Numbered from the stretch's first letter, positions 46,599 through 54,096 are shown. The stretch: DNA of 64,000 nucleotides from Sphingopyxis sp. Root154 (GCF_001427105.1 NZ_LMGI01000004.1:248001-312000); one strand, 5' to 3'. Notes: a model not told the origin generated them from the sequence alone. Program-made: numbers and translations.

Positions 46599-47192
46599 AT
46601 GAATCTCACCGACATTTTGGCACAGGCCGGCGGCATCGAATCGATGGCGAACCAGCTGGGAATTCCGCCCGCGATGGCCAAGCAGGGCGCCGACGCGCTG
46701 CTCCCCGCTATTCTTGGCGGGTTCAAGAAGCAGGCGCAATCGGGCGGCGGGGTCGAAGGACTTGGGGGACTGCTCGGTCAGCTCGGCGGCGGCGGCCTGC
46801 TCGACTCGGTTCTCGGACCGCAGACGACCCCGGTTGAACAGGGCAATGACGTGCTCGGTCAGATTTTCGGGTCAAAGGACGTCAGCCGTACCGTCGCCGG
46901 ACAGGCGGCGGCGCAGACCGGGATCGACTCGGGGATTCTCAAGCAGATGCTGCCGATGCTCGCGATGATGGCCGCGGGCTATATGGCGAAGCAGGGCGGA
47001 CAGGGCGGCGAGAGCGGTGGCCTTGGCGGCATGCTCGGCAATGTGCTCGGCGGCGCGATGGGCGGCGGTGCGGCACCGTCGGCAGGCGGCCTCGGCGGAA
47101 GCCTGGGCGGGCTCGGCAAGATGCTCGACATGGACGGCGACGGCAATCCGCTCGACGACATCATGGGCATGGTCAACAAGATGCGTGGATAG
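46599..47192 (+). CDS. DUF937 family protein
   Basis: A 197-residue protein of the DUF937 type: IESMANQLGIPPAMAKQGADALLPAILGGFKKQ, then VLGQIFGSKDVSRTVAGQAAAQTGIDSGILKQMLPMLA, and a Gly-rich middle before MLDMDGDGNPLDDIMGM. The DGDGNPLDD segment resembles a calcium-binding or dockerin-like loop. Function unknown. It converges on the acetyltransferase gene. Confidence 0.88.
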   Translation: MNLTDILAQAGGIESMANQLGIPPAMAKQGADALLPAILGGFKKQAQSGGGVEGLGGLLGQLGGGGLLDSVLGPQTTPVEQGNDVLGQIFGSKDVSRTVAGQAAAQTGIDSGILKQMLPMLAMMAAGYMAKQGGQGGESGGLGGMLGNVLGGAMGGGAAPSAGGLGGSLGGLGKMLDMDGDGNPLDDIMGMVNKMRG

Positions 47193-47199
47193 CGGGTGC

Positions 47200-47221
47200 C
47201 CCCTCCCGCAGGCGGGAGGGG
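47200..47221. terminator. Convergent terminator-like palindrome
   Basis: CCCCTCCCGC / GCGGGAGGGG, a perfect 10-base stem with a 2-base loop between the convergent DUF937 and acetyltransferase genes. It shares its core with the repeats at 4858 and 6835. Confidence 0.6.
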
Positions 47222-47228
47222 AGAAGGG

Positions 47229-47825
47229 TCACGCTGCGATCAGGCGCAGTTCTTCACGGAAATCCTCGTCCACCCCGATGCGGTTTCGCATCGGGGTGAC
47301 GGCTCCATCCGATGTGGCATCACCTTCTTCGAACAGCGCGCAGGCTGCTTCGCCGCCGCGCGCGAGGCTATAGCGTTGCGCGACCTTGCCGGTCGGACGG
47401 AAGCCCAGTTTGCGCAGAACAGCGCCCGACGCGGGATTGTCGAGGAAGTGACCCGCGGTAAGCTTCGGCAGGCCCATCGCACGCGCGATATGGACGAGCT
47501 GTCGCCCCGCCTCGGTCGCAAAGCCAAGGCCCCAATAGGGCCGCGCGATCCAGTATCCCATTTCGGGCCCACCTTCGGGGCTCGGCGAAATGCCGCAGCC
47601 GCCGACAAGGCGCGGGGCGCCGCCGGTGCGGGCGAAGATCAGGAAACGCGGCTGCGTCGGGTCGAGCGGCTTGCTCAGGAACGCCTGCGCCTCGTCCTCA
47701 CCATAGGGCCAGGGTGCGGTCGCAAGGTTACGGACCACCGCTTCCTCGCCGATCGCACGGGCGAGTGCGGGTGCATCTTCCAACCAGCCGGGCCGCAGCA
47801 ACAGTCTTTCGGTACGCGCGAACAT
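47229..47825 (-). CDS. GNAT family N-acetyltransferase (RimJ/RimL type)
   Basis: A 198-residue protein with the RimJ-like start TERLLLRPGWLEDAPALARAIGE, acetyl-CoA-binding motif A around PEMGYWIARPYWGLGFATEAGRQLVHIAR and motif B in NPASGAVLRKLGF. It probably acetylates a protein N-terminus or small amine, but the target is unknown. Confidence 0.9.
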   Translation of the reverse strand: MFARTERLLLRPGWLEDAPALARAIGEEAVVRNLATAPWPYGEDEAQAFLSKPLDPTQPRFLIFARTGGAPRLVGGCGISPSPEGGPEMGYWIARPYWGLGFATEAGRQLVHIARAMGLPKLTAGHFLDNPASGAVLRKLGFRPTGKVAQRYSLARGGEAACALFEEGDATSDGAVTPMRNRIGVDEDFREELRLIAA

Positions 47826-47951
47826 CTTTTCTAACTCCCAATGCCTGTCGCCTTGGCGCCAGATGGTGACGCTTTGACGACATTCGATATGGAGGGAGAT
47901 GGACGGCCCCGTTTTCGCGCCCGATCGTCACAAGTGACGGATTTTGGACAA

Positions 47952-47990
47952 GAAAAAAGGGAGACCGGGGGTGACCCGTCTCCCTCTTTT
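47952..47990 (-). terminator. Terminator of rplU-rpmA
   Basis: On the minus strand GGGAGACGGG pairs with CCCGGTCTCCC (one bulge) and is followed by TTTTTTC. It lies 75 bases after the rpmA stop. Confidence 0.85.
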
Positions 47991-48064
47991 CGAACTTTGT
48001 TCCCGCTGGTGCGGAAAGGACCGTTCCGGGTCATCCCTTGGTGGACGACCCTGGAAGATCGTCC

Positions 48065-48334
48065 TTATTCGGCGGCTTCCGCCATGGCGTCGACCGACAC
48101 ATATTTGCGGCCAAGCTTGCCATCGTGGAATCGGACGTGGCCTTCGGCGGTTGCGAAGAGCGTGTGGTCCTTGCCCATGCCAACGTTGACACCCGGGTAA
48201 ACCTTGGTGCCGCGCTGACGCACGATAATGTTGCCGCCGATCACTTCCTGACCGCCGAACTTCTTCACGCCAAGGCGGCGGCCGGCTGAGTCGCGACCGT
48301 TGCGCGAAGAACCGCCTGCTTTCTTATGTGCCAT
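48065..48334 (-). CDS. rpmA: 50S ribosomal protein L27
   Basis: An 89-residue L27: AHKKAGGSSRNGRDSAGRRLGVK near the N-terminus, reaching the peptidyl-transferase centre, then IIVRQRGTKVYPG and KDHTLFATAEGHVRF. No cleavable N-terminal extension is present. It follows rplU by 52 bases. Confidence 0.98.
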   Translation of the reverse strand: MAHKKAGGSSRNGRDSAGRRLGVKKFGGQEVIGGNIIVRQRGTKVYPGVNVGMGKDHTLFATAEGHVRFHDGKLGRKYVSVDAMAEAAE

Positions 48335-48386
48335 GACTGATGCTCCTTAATTCGTTCGTTCGAGAGGCCGAGCCGCGTTGCCGCGC

Positions 48387-48872
48387 TCAGGCTTCCTTCT
48401 TGGGGGCTGCCTTCTTGGCAGCGGGCTTCTTTGCGGGCGCTTCGGCAGCGGCTTCGGTCTTCGGAGCAGCGGCCTTCTTGGGTGCGGCTTCCTTGGCCGG
48501 TGCAGCCTTGGCTTCGGCGGCCGGAGCGGCCTCTGCCTTCGGAGCGGCTTCCTTCTTCGGCGCGGCCTTCTTGGCATCGCCGACGGCGAGGATGCGCAGC
48601 AGCGTCAGCGACTGGCGGTGGCCGTTGCGGCGGCGATAGTTGTGCCGGCGGCGCTTCTTGAAGACGATGACCTTTTCGCCGCGCGTCTGGGCGATGATCT
48701 CGGCCGAAACGACGAGGCCGTCGGCGCTCTTCACTTCGCCGCCGTCACCGGCCAGCAGGATGTCGCCCAGCGACACGGTGTCGCCAGCTTCGCCGTCGAT
48801 CTTTTCAACGGCGATCTTGTCTCCGGCGGCGACGCGATACTGCTTGCCGCCCGTGCGCACGATTGCGAACAT
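48387..48872 (-). CDS. rplU: 50S ribosomal protein L21 with Lys/Ala-rich tail
   Basis: A 161-residue L21. The first 100 residues are the normal domain (MFAIVRTGGKQYRVAAGDKI, KVIVFKKRRRHNYRRRNGHRQ). About 60 further residues are almost only Ala, Lys, Pro and Glu in short repeats. This tail is longer than in E. coli L21 (103 residues) and may add RNA-binding charge. First gene of rplU-rpmA. Confidence 0.97.
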   Translation of the reverse strand: MFAIVRTGGKQYRVAAGDKIAVEKIDGEAGDTVSLGDILLAGDGGEVKSADGLVVSAEIIAQTRGEKVIVFKKRRRHNYRRRNGHRQSLTLLRILAVGDAKKAAPKKEAAPKAEAAPAAEAKAAPAKEAAPKKAAAPKTEAAAEAPAKKPAAKKAAPKKEA

Positions 48873-49100
48873 GGTCTTCCATCCAATCAGAAACTAAAAC
48901 ACCCACGCTGCCAGTCACCCGCCAAAGCAGGCGATTTTTCCGGCATGCGGGAAAGTCAGCGCCACTAGCGAGCCAAGCCGTCGCTGTCAACCGCCAAATC
49001 CCGTGCCTTTCATCCGAAAGCGCGGGGCTGCACCGATTATCGCACGCGCTGCCGATTCGGTGCTTGCTGCGCCGCCGACGCGCCCATATCAGGGGCGGCG

Positions 49101-49610
49101 ATGAAGCGCGCCTTTCTTTTCGTCCCGCTGCTCCTGTCGCTGCCCGCTTGCGCCGCGACGCAGGCCAACGACGGACCCTCGCTTGCGAAGCGTGCGGTCG
49201 AGGGGCGATTCGATGTCGCGCCCCCCGCGGTCGTCGTCGCGCCCCCGGGGCCGCTGCCCACCGACCTTGCCGGACGGCTTCAGCGCTGGGAATCGGATGG
49301 AGCCGCAGGCCAGCAGGCATTTGCCGCCGAACGGGCTGCGACGGCATCGGCGGTTTCGGCGGCCGCGGGCGCGCCCGTCGCCAGTGAACGCTGGGTGGTC
49401 GCGCAGCAGGCGATCTCGCGTCTCGCCGCCGCACGCGCGCCGCTAACCGCGGCGCTGGCCGATATCGATCGCCTCTATATCGAGCGTAGCGTCGACGAGC
49501 AGATCGACGGGCTTCCCGACATTTATGCGCTGCGCGACCGGCTCGCCGATCTGGCCTCGACGCAGGATGCGGTGCTGGAAGCGATGAACGCGCAGCTGCC
49601 GGGGCAATAG
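49101..49610 (+). CDS. Small lipoprotein, unknown function
   Basis: A 169-residue Ala-rich protein with a lipoprotein signal (Cys17 in LPAC). The rest is helical with a Pro-rich linker (PPAVVVAPPGPLP) and ends in YALRDRLADLASTQDAVLEAM. No family recognised. It ends 2 bases before the convergent pspF stop. Confidence 0.7.
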   Translation: MKRAFLFVPLLLSLPACAATQANDGPSLAKRAVEGRFDVAPPAVVVAPPGPLPTDLAGRLQRWESDGAAGQQAFAAERAATASAVSAAAGAPVASERWVVAQQAISRLAAARAPLTAALADIDRLYIERSVDEQIDGLPDIYALRDRLADLASTQDAVLEAMNAQLPGQ

Positions 49611-49612
49611 CG

Positions 49613-50644
49613 CTACTGATTCAGCCCGTGCTTTTTCAGCGCGTGGCGGATCTGATCGTAACTGAGGCCCAGCGCCTCGGCCGCAACCTTCTGGTTAAAA
49701 CGGCAGCGCGCCATCGTGTCCGACAATATCTGCTTTTCATAAGCGTCGACAGCCGCGCGCAGGTCGCTGACCGGGCCCGAGGGCGGCGCGGCGGAGGCGT
49801 GCGCGGCGTCGTTTGCCGGCGCCGGGGCGGATGCCTCGGGCCTCGCGGGGGCCTTCCGCGACACCGGCTGCCACGGGCTTGCGAACGGATCGAAGCTCAG
49901 CGCGTCGACCGGCTTTTCGGGATCGGCCCAGCGATAGATGGCGCGCTCGATCACGTTCCTGAGTTCGCGGACATTGCCCGGCCAGTCGTGCCCCTCCATC
50001 GCCGCGAGCGCGCGCGGGCCGAAACCCGGCCACTCGTCCCAGCCGAGCACCGCCGCCATGCGCTGCCCGAAATATTCGGCGAGCACCTCGATGTCGCCTT
50101 CGCGCGCGCGCAGCGGGGGCAGGGTGATGACCTCGAACGACAGCCGGTCGAGCAGGTCGGCGCGGAAGCGATTGTCCTCGGCGAGCGCGGGCAGATGTTC
50201 GTTCGTCGCCGCGACGATACGTACGTCGACGCGGATCGGGCGCGACGAGCCGACGCGCGTCACCTCGCCATATTCGACCGCGCGGAGCAGGCGTTCCTGC
50301 GCCCCCATCGACATCGTCGCGAGTTCGTCGAGGAACAAGGTGCCGCCGTCGGCCTCCTCGAAGCGCCCCGCGCGCGTGCGCGTCGCGCCAGTGAAGGCGC
50401 CCGCCTCGTGCCCGAACAATTCGGACTCGATCAGCGTCTCGGGCATCGCGGCGCAATTCATGATGACATAGGGGCGGTCCCAGCGCGTCGACAGGCGGTG
50501 GAGGCGTTCGGCGATCAGTTCCTTGCCGGTCCCGCGCTCGCCGATAACCAGCACCGGGCGGTCGAGCGAGGCTGCGAGGCTCGCGCGTTCGACCGCGTCC
50601 TGAAACGCCGCCGATTGGCCGATAAATTGGGTCTCGCGCTCCAT
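49613..50644 (-). CDS. pspF: Sigma-54-dependent activator PspF
   Basis: A 343-residue enhancer-binding protein without a receiver domain. Walker A GERGTGKE is at 35-42; GAFTGA, the sigma-54 contact loop, is at 82-87; the Walker B region is GGTLFLDELATM. A Pro/Ala-rich linker precedes a Fis-type helix-turn-helix (NQKVAAEALGLSYDQIRHALKKHGL). In enterobacteria PspA inhibits PspF until membrane stress frees it. It is divergent from the psp operon. The ATG at 50644 is preferred over a TTG two codons upstream. Confidence 0.95.
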   Translation of the reverse strand: MERETQFIGQSAAFQDAVERASLAASLDRPVLVIGERGTGKELIAERLHRLSTRWDRPYVIMNCAAMPETLIESELFGHEAGAFTGATRTRAGRFEEADGGTLFLDELATMSMGAQERLLRAVEYGEVTRVGSSRPIRVDVRIVAATNEHLPALAEDNRFRADLLDRLSFEVITLPPLRAREGDIEVLAEYFGQRMAAVLGWDEWPGFGPRALAAMEGHDWPGNVRELRNVIERAIYRWADPEKPVDALSFDPFASPWQPVSRKAPARPEASAPAPANDAAHASAAPPSGPVSDLRAAVDAYEKQILSDTMARCRFNQKVAAEALGLSYDQIRHALKKHGLNQ

Positions 50645-50646
50645 TC

Positions 50647-50694
50647 CCAATCATTGGCAAATTTTCCCGCTCATTGGCAAGTCAAATCGATTGG
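50647..50694. promoter_or_regulatory. Probable PspF upstream activating sites
   Basis: Two identical TCATTGGCAA blocks begin at 50651 and 50671, exactly 20 bases (two helical turns) apart. The first also forms CCAAT-C-ATTGG. A weaker CGATTGG follows at 50688. They lie 50-110 bases before the sigma-54 promoter and just before pspF, so PspF could activate psp and repress itself. Confidence 0.7.
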
Positions 50695-50743
50695 AGGTGC
50701 GATTTCCGCGTGAAGTTCGGCGGTTTTCCGTGAGCGCGCGCAA

Positions 50744-50762
50744 TTGGCACGCCCTATGCATT
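50744..50762 (+). promoter_or_regulatory. Sigma-54 promoter of the psp operon
   Basis: TTGGCACGCCCTATGCATT carries the -24 (TGGCACG) and -12 (TGC, with A in place of the first T) elements at the usual spacing. The first psp gene starts 62 bases downstream. Confidence 0.8.
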
Positions 50763-50823
50763 GTTTCAGTCGAACCGGCGCAAATCGTGCCGGCGCAGCG
50801 AAAACTACAGGGAAGGTTGATCC

Positions 50824-50994
50824 ATGAAAACGATGTTTGCCCAGGCCACCAATTTCGCGCTCAGCGCGGTCGGAGCGCTTGCCATCCTCGTCGGCGTGAT
50901 CGACCAGCCCCAGGTTGCCGCCAGCGTCACCGGCACCCCCGCCGGCCCGCTGGTTGCCGCTGTCATGTCCCCGGCGGTCAGCGCTTTGGCCTGA
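50824..50994 (+). CDS. Psp leader gene: 56-residue single-helix membrane peptide
   Basis: An ATG at 50824 with GGGAAGG 7 bases upstream opens a 56-residue frame: MKTMFAQATNFALSAVGALA, a hydrophobic continuation to VIDQPQVAAS, and a second weakly hydrophobic stretch. It probably inserts once in the inner membrane. It is the first gene after the sigma-54 promoter and lies before a strong terminator-like hairpin, so it should be made in excess over PspA. It has no clear similarity to PspD, PspE or PspG. Confidence 0.7.
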   Translation: MKTMFAQATNFALSAVGALAILVGVIDQPQVAASVTGTPAGPLVAAVMSPAVSALA

Positions 50995-51000
50995 CCGGCA

Positions 51001-51052
51001 CTGGTGCCGGGGCACTCTCCCCCCTTGCCCCGCCCCGGCACCAGCTTTTCTT
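51001..51052 (+). terminator. Terminator-like attenuator between leader gene and pspA
   Basis: CTGGTGCCGGGGC (51001-51013) pairs perfectly with GCCCCGGCACCAG (51032-51044), followed by CTTTTCTT. It follows the leader stop by 6 bases. A classic intrinsic terminator inside the operon points to partial read-through. Confidence 0.8.
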
Positions 51053-51079
51053 AAAACAGACACCCTCTAAAACAGACAC
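51052..51079 (+). repeat. Tandem repeat before pspA
   Basis: Two copies of TAAAACAGACAC at 51052 and 51068 (16-base period) lie between the attenuator and the pspA ribosome site. Confidence 0.7.
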
Positions 51080-51110
51080 TGGGTCTCAAGATTTCGACAG
51101 GAGTTTCAAA

Positions 51111-51776
51111 ATGGGTATTTTTTCACGAACCCGCGACATCATCGCCGCCAACGTCACCGACCTGCTCGACCGGGCCGAAGACCCCGAAAAGATGATCCGC
51201 CAGATCATCTTCGAGATGAACGAAACGCTCGTCGAAGTTCGCGCCTCCGCCGCCCGCACGATCGCGGACCAGAAGGAAATGCGCCGCCACATCGCCAAGC
51301 TCGAAAGCCTGCAGGACAGCTGGAAGGAAAAGGCCGAACTCGCGCTGTCGAAGGACCGCGAAGACCTCGCCACCGCCGCGCTCGTTGAAAAGCAGAAGGC
51401 CGGTGACATGGCCGAGAAGCTGAAGGCCGAGATCGCCGTCCTCGACGACGCGCTGACCGGTTACGAGGCCGACATCGCCAAGCTGCAGAAGAAGCTTTCG
51501 GAAGCCCGCGCTCGCCAGTCGAGCGTCGTCAACCGCCTCGAGAGCGCCGAGAATCGCTACAAGCTGCGCGAGATGACCAACGGCGACCGGGTCGAAGACG
51601 CCTTCTCGCGCTTCGAGATCCTCGAACGCCGCGTCGACGAAGCCGAAGGCCGCGCCGATGCGCTGAGCCTGGGCTATAAAAAGTCGCTCGACGAAGAGAT
51701 CGCCGAACTGCAGGCCGCCGACAAGGTTGCCGACGAACTCGCCGCGCTGAAGGCCGCGCAGGCCAGCAAGCAGTAA
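51111..51776 (+). CDS. pspA: Phage shock protein PspA
   Basis: A 221-residue ESCRT-III-like coiled-coil protein: MGIFSRTRDIIAANVTDLLDRAEDPEKMIRQIIFEM is the amphipathic helix and first coil; KLESLQDSWKEKAELALSKDREDLA is typical. It binds damaged inner membrane and represses PspF in enterobacteria. ATG 51111 follows ACAGGAG. Confidence 0.97.
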   Translation: MGIFSRTRDIIAANVTDLLDRAEDPEKMIRQIIFEMNETLVEVRASAARTIADQKEMRRHIAKLESLQDSWKEKAELALSKDREDLATAALVEKQKAGDMAEKLKAEIAVLDDALTGYEADIAKLQKKLSEARARQSSVVNRLESAENRYKLREMTNGDRVEDAFSRFEILERRVDEAEGRADALSLGYKKSLDEEIAELQAADKVADELAALKAAQASKQ

Positions 51777-51788
51777 GGAGCAAGGCCG

Positions 51789-52064
51789 ATGGAAGAGATC
51801 ATCATCGTCCCGATCGTCATCGGAACCCTCTTCCTCGGTCTGCCTTGGCTGATCCTCCACTACATCACGAAGTGGAAACAGGCCAAGACGCTGACCGGAG
51901 AAGACGAACAGCTGCTCGACGAACTCTACGATACGGCACGGCGGCTCGAAAACCGCCTGCACACCGTCGAACGCATCATCAGCGCCGACCATCCCGACTT
52001 CCGCCCCGCGGTACGCAGCGATGAAGAGCTGGCGCAACTCGAAAACAATAGCCGGAGGAACTGA
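51789..52064 (+). CDS. pspB: Phage shock protein PspB
   Basis: A 91-residue PspB: a membrane helix at about 4-24 (IIIVPIVIGTLFLGLPWLILHY) and a cytoplasmic helix LLDELYDTARRLENRLHTVERIISADHPDFR. With PspC it senses stress and recruits PspA. The ERI motif in its helix is shared with the five small proteins downstream. It starts 12 bases after pspA. Confidence 0.93.
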   Translation: MEEIIIVPIVIGTLFLGLPWLILHYITKWKQAKTLTGEDEQLLDELYDTARRLENRLHTVERIISADHPDFRPAVRSDEELAQLENNSRRN

Positions 52065-52065
52065 G

Positions 52066-52446
52066 ATGTCTGCCAGCCGCACAAAATTCTACCTCGACAA
52101 ACAGAACGGCAAATGGAGCGGTGTGTGCGCCGGGATCGCGGATTATAGCGGGATCGACGTCCTCTGGGTCCGCGTTGGCGCGGTCCTCCTGACCCTGATG
52201 GGCGGTTTCCCCTGGACGCTGATCGCTTACTGGATGGTCGCCTGGATGGGCACCCCCAAGCCGTTCGCGCTCTATGGTTCGAGCGAGGAAGCGAAATTCT
52301 GGCAGGGTGTGCGTAGCAACCCGACCGCATCGACCCGCGACATCAAGTCGCGCTTCCGCGACATCGACCGCCGGCTTGCCGACATCGAACAATATTACAC
52401 GAGCCACAACCGCCGCCTCGCGGACGAGATCGACGCTCTCCGCTGA
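52066..52446 (+). CDS. pspC: Phage shock protein PspC
   Basis: A 126-residue PspC: FYLDKQNGKWSGVCAGIADYSGIDVLWVRVGAVLLTL and a second hydrophobic stretch up to VAWMGTPKP. The C-terminal helix ends RLADIEQYYTSHNRRLADEIDALR, echoing the repeated C-terminal signature of the following genes. ATG 52066 is one base after pspB, with GGAGGAA upstream. Confidence 0.93.
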   Translation: MSASRTKFYLDKQNGKWSGVCAGIADYSGIDVLWVRVGAVLLTLMGGFPWTLIAYWMVAWMGTPKPFALYGSSEEAKFWQGVRSNPTASTRDIKSRFRDIDRRLADIEQYYTSHNRRLADEIDALR

Positions 52447-52485
52447 TCGGGCCTCACGCGGAAACGGCAACAGGGAGGAAGATAC

Positions 52486-52785
52486 ATGAATTTCGGTGGC
52501 ACCACTTTTGTCCTCGCCATCATCGCATTGTCGATCGGCGGCTGGATGTTCACCACCTGGATCCGCGCCAAGCACGGCTATCCCGTTGAGAATGAATGGG
52601 GCGGCACGGTTCATCGAACCGACCCCGACGCTGATCGAAAAATCGCCCTGCTGACCGATGACAACGCCAAGCTGGCGGGGCAGGTCAGCCGGCTGGAAGA
52701 GCGGATTTCGGTGCTCGAACGCATCGCGACCGAAAACCATGGTCAGGCGGCAGAGCTCGCCAGCCAGATCGACCGCCTGCGCTGA
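52486..52785 (+). CDS. PspB-like small membrane protein A (psp operon)
   Basis: A 99-residue protein: one N-terminal helix (about 7-26, FVLAIIALSIGGWMFTTW), then RAKHGYPVENEWGG, and a C-terminal coil with LEERISVLERIATENH and final QIDRLR. It is the closest relative of the next gene: both share GGW-FTTW-R-K-GYP-EN. Start follows AGGGAGG, 39 bases after pspC. Probably inner-membrane with a cytoplasmic coil. Confidence 0.8.
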   Translation: MNFGGTTFVLAIIALSIGGWMFTTWIRAKHGYPVENEWGGTVHRTDPDADRKIALLTDDNAKLAGQVSRLEERISVLERIATENHGQAAELASQIDRLR

Positions 52786-52799
52786 GAGGATAGAAGACA

Positions 52800-53117
52800 A
52801 TGAATCTGGACGTCCTGAACGCCATCGCCCCCGTCATCGCCACCATAGGTTTGGCCGGGGTCGGAGGGTGGGTCTTCACCACCTGGCTCCGCGTCAAGAA
52901 CGGTTATCCGCTCGAAAACAGCTGGGGCAAGGCGGTTTATCCCAAGACCAGCGACGAGGCGATGGAACGCGTCAAGCTGATCAGCCAGGAAAATGCCCAG
53001 CTGCGCGCCGAGCTCGGTTCGGTGAAGGATCGCCTCGCGGTGATCGAGCGCATCGTCACCGATGAGAGCCACCGGCTGAGCCACGAGATCGAAGCGCTGC
53101 GGCGCCCCTCGAACTAA
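52800..53117 (+). CDS. PspB-like small membrane protein B (psp operon)
   Basis: A 105-residue paralogue of protein A: membrane helix about 8-27 with GLAGVGGWVFTTWLRVKNGYPLEN, then a coil (AELGSVKDRLAVIERIVTDES) ending EIEALR. It lies 14 bases downstream with AGAGGA as ribosome site. The paired copies suggest a recent tandem duplication. Confidence 0.8.
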   Translation: MNLDVLNAIAPVIATIGLAGVGGWVFTTWLRVKNGYPLENSWGKAVYPKTSDEAMERVKLISQENAQLRAELGSVKDRLAVIERIVTDESHRLSHEIEALRRPSN

Positions 53118-53140
53118 GCGCCGGACTGAGAGGAACGAAC

Positions 53141-53404
53141 ATGGAAGTCATCTTCATTCTCGCCATCGTCGTCGGGCTGCCCGTCACCCTGGCCATCGGT
53201 TACGCCGCCTATGAGCGGACGCTGAAGTTCAAGGAAAAGCAATTCCAGGCGATCACGCACGAGACCGCCGAAAAGGCCGCGCAATATGCGGCGCAAACCG
53301 AACGGCTGGAGGCCCGCGTCCGCGTTCTCGAGCGCATCGTTACCGACAAGGGAATCGATGTCGCCGACGAGATCGAAAAGCTGCGCGACGCCCCGCTGAA
53401 CTAA
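53141..53404 (+). CDS. PspB-like small membrane protein C (psp operon)
   Basis: An 87-residue protein: membrane helix about 3-24 (VIFILAIVVGLPVTLAIGYAAYE), a basic stretch (LKFKEKQ), then a coil with TERLEARVRVLERIVTDKG ending DEIEKLR. It starts 23 bases after B, behind AGAGGAAC. The membrane part differs from A and B, while the coil signature is the same. Confidence 0.8.
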   Translation: MEVIFILAIVVGLPVTLAIGYAAYERTLKFKEKQFQAITHETAEKAAQYAAQTERLEARVRVLERIVTDKGIDVADEIEKLRDAPLN

Positions 53405-53433
53405 AACAAAGATATACGGAAAGGATCTTCCCC

Positions 53434-53697
53434 ATGGGCCCGTTTGAAATGGTTGTCGGCATCGTCCTGATCGTGACCATCGGCAGCATTGTCCGCGCCA
53501 AGCACGGCATCCGCCGCGATCACAAGGGCGGCGACTATTTCGTCGCCACCGACAATGGAGAGACCAAGGCGCTGCAAGCCGAAATCCGCGCACTCAAGGA
53601 GCGGATCCAGGTGCTCGAACGCATCGCCACCGACCACAACCGCGCGGTCACGCTCGATCAGGAAATCGAGAAATTGCGCGACAACAGCAAAATCTGA
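53434..53697 (+). CDS. PspB-like small membrane protein D (psp operon)
   Basis: An 87-residue protein: a membrane helix about 5-20 (EMVVGIVLIVTIGSIV), the RAKHG motif seen in A, then a coil with LKERIQVLERIATDHN ending EIEKLR. Ribosome site GGAAAGGA; gap to the previous gene 29 bases. Confidence 0.8.
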   Translation: MGPFEMVVGIVLIVTIGSIVRAKHGIRRDHKGGDYFVATDNGETKALQAEIRALKERIQVLERIATDHNRAVTLDQEIEKLRDNSKI

Positions 53698-53720
53698 ATG
53701 CCGGAAAAGGAGCAACGCTC

Positions 53721-53966
53721 ATGGCTTTCATCACCCCCGACTTCACTGCCGCGGCGATCGCGCTGACCGCACTGACCATCGTCAGTCTCGTCGCGCTGCG
53801 CGGCTGGCGCGACTGGATCCAGCTCAAGCGCGAGGAACTCGCCGCCGGGCACGCGCCGCTGGCGCAGGATCCGGGCGTTCCGCACGCCGGGTCGCGGATC
53901 GAGATCGCCGACCTCAAGGAACGGCTGCGCAAGCTCGAAGCCATCGCGGCGGGGGTCGACCTCTAA
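53721..53966 (+). CDS. PspB-like small membrane protein E, last psp gene
   Basis: An 81-residue protein: membrane helix about 9-27 (TAAAIALTALTIVSLVALRGW), an Ala/Pro-rich linker, and a shorter coil IEIADLKERLRKLEAIAAGV. It keeps the amphipathic pattern but has lost the ERI-TD and EIE-LR parts. It is the least conserved of the five. Ribosome site AAAGGAGC. The operon then ends in a strong hairpin. Confidence 0.75.
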   Translation: MAFITPDFTAAAIALTALTIVSLVALRGWRDWIQLKREELAAGHAPLAQDPGVPHAGSRIEIADLKERLRKLEAIAAGVDL

Positions 53967-53987
53967 TCACCCCGACCCGCGCGGCAC

Positions 53988-54043
53988 CGGCCCGCTCCCC
54001 TGTCCGTCGCCATCCGTCCGGCGGCTGACAGGGGAGCGGGCCG
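53988..54043 (+). terminator. Long hairpin at the end of the psp operon
   Basis: CGGCCCGCTCCCCTGTC (53988-54004) pairs perfectly with its complement at 54027-54043 around a 22-base loop. There is no clear T-tract but the 17-base stem, 21 bases after the last psp gene, is strong enough to block transcription or protect the 3' end. Confidence 0.65.
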
Positions 54044-54096
54044 ATGTCGTTTCAGGCCTCTTTCAACTTGGCGCCATCTATGCGAGTGGCGCGGCC

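Noticed and set aside
48335..48386. Possible attenuator between rplU and rpmA
   Set aside because: No convincing stem or T-tract is present in the 52-base gap.
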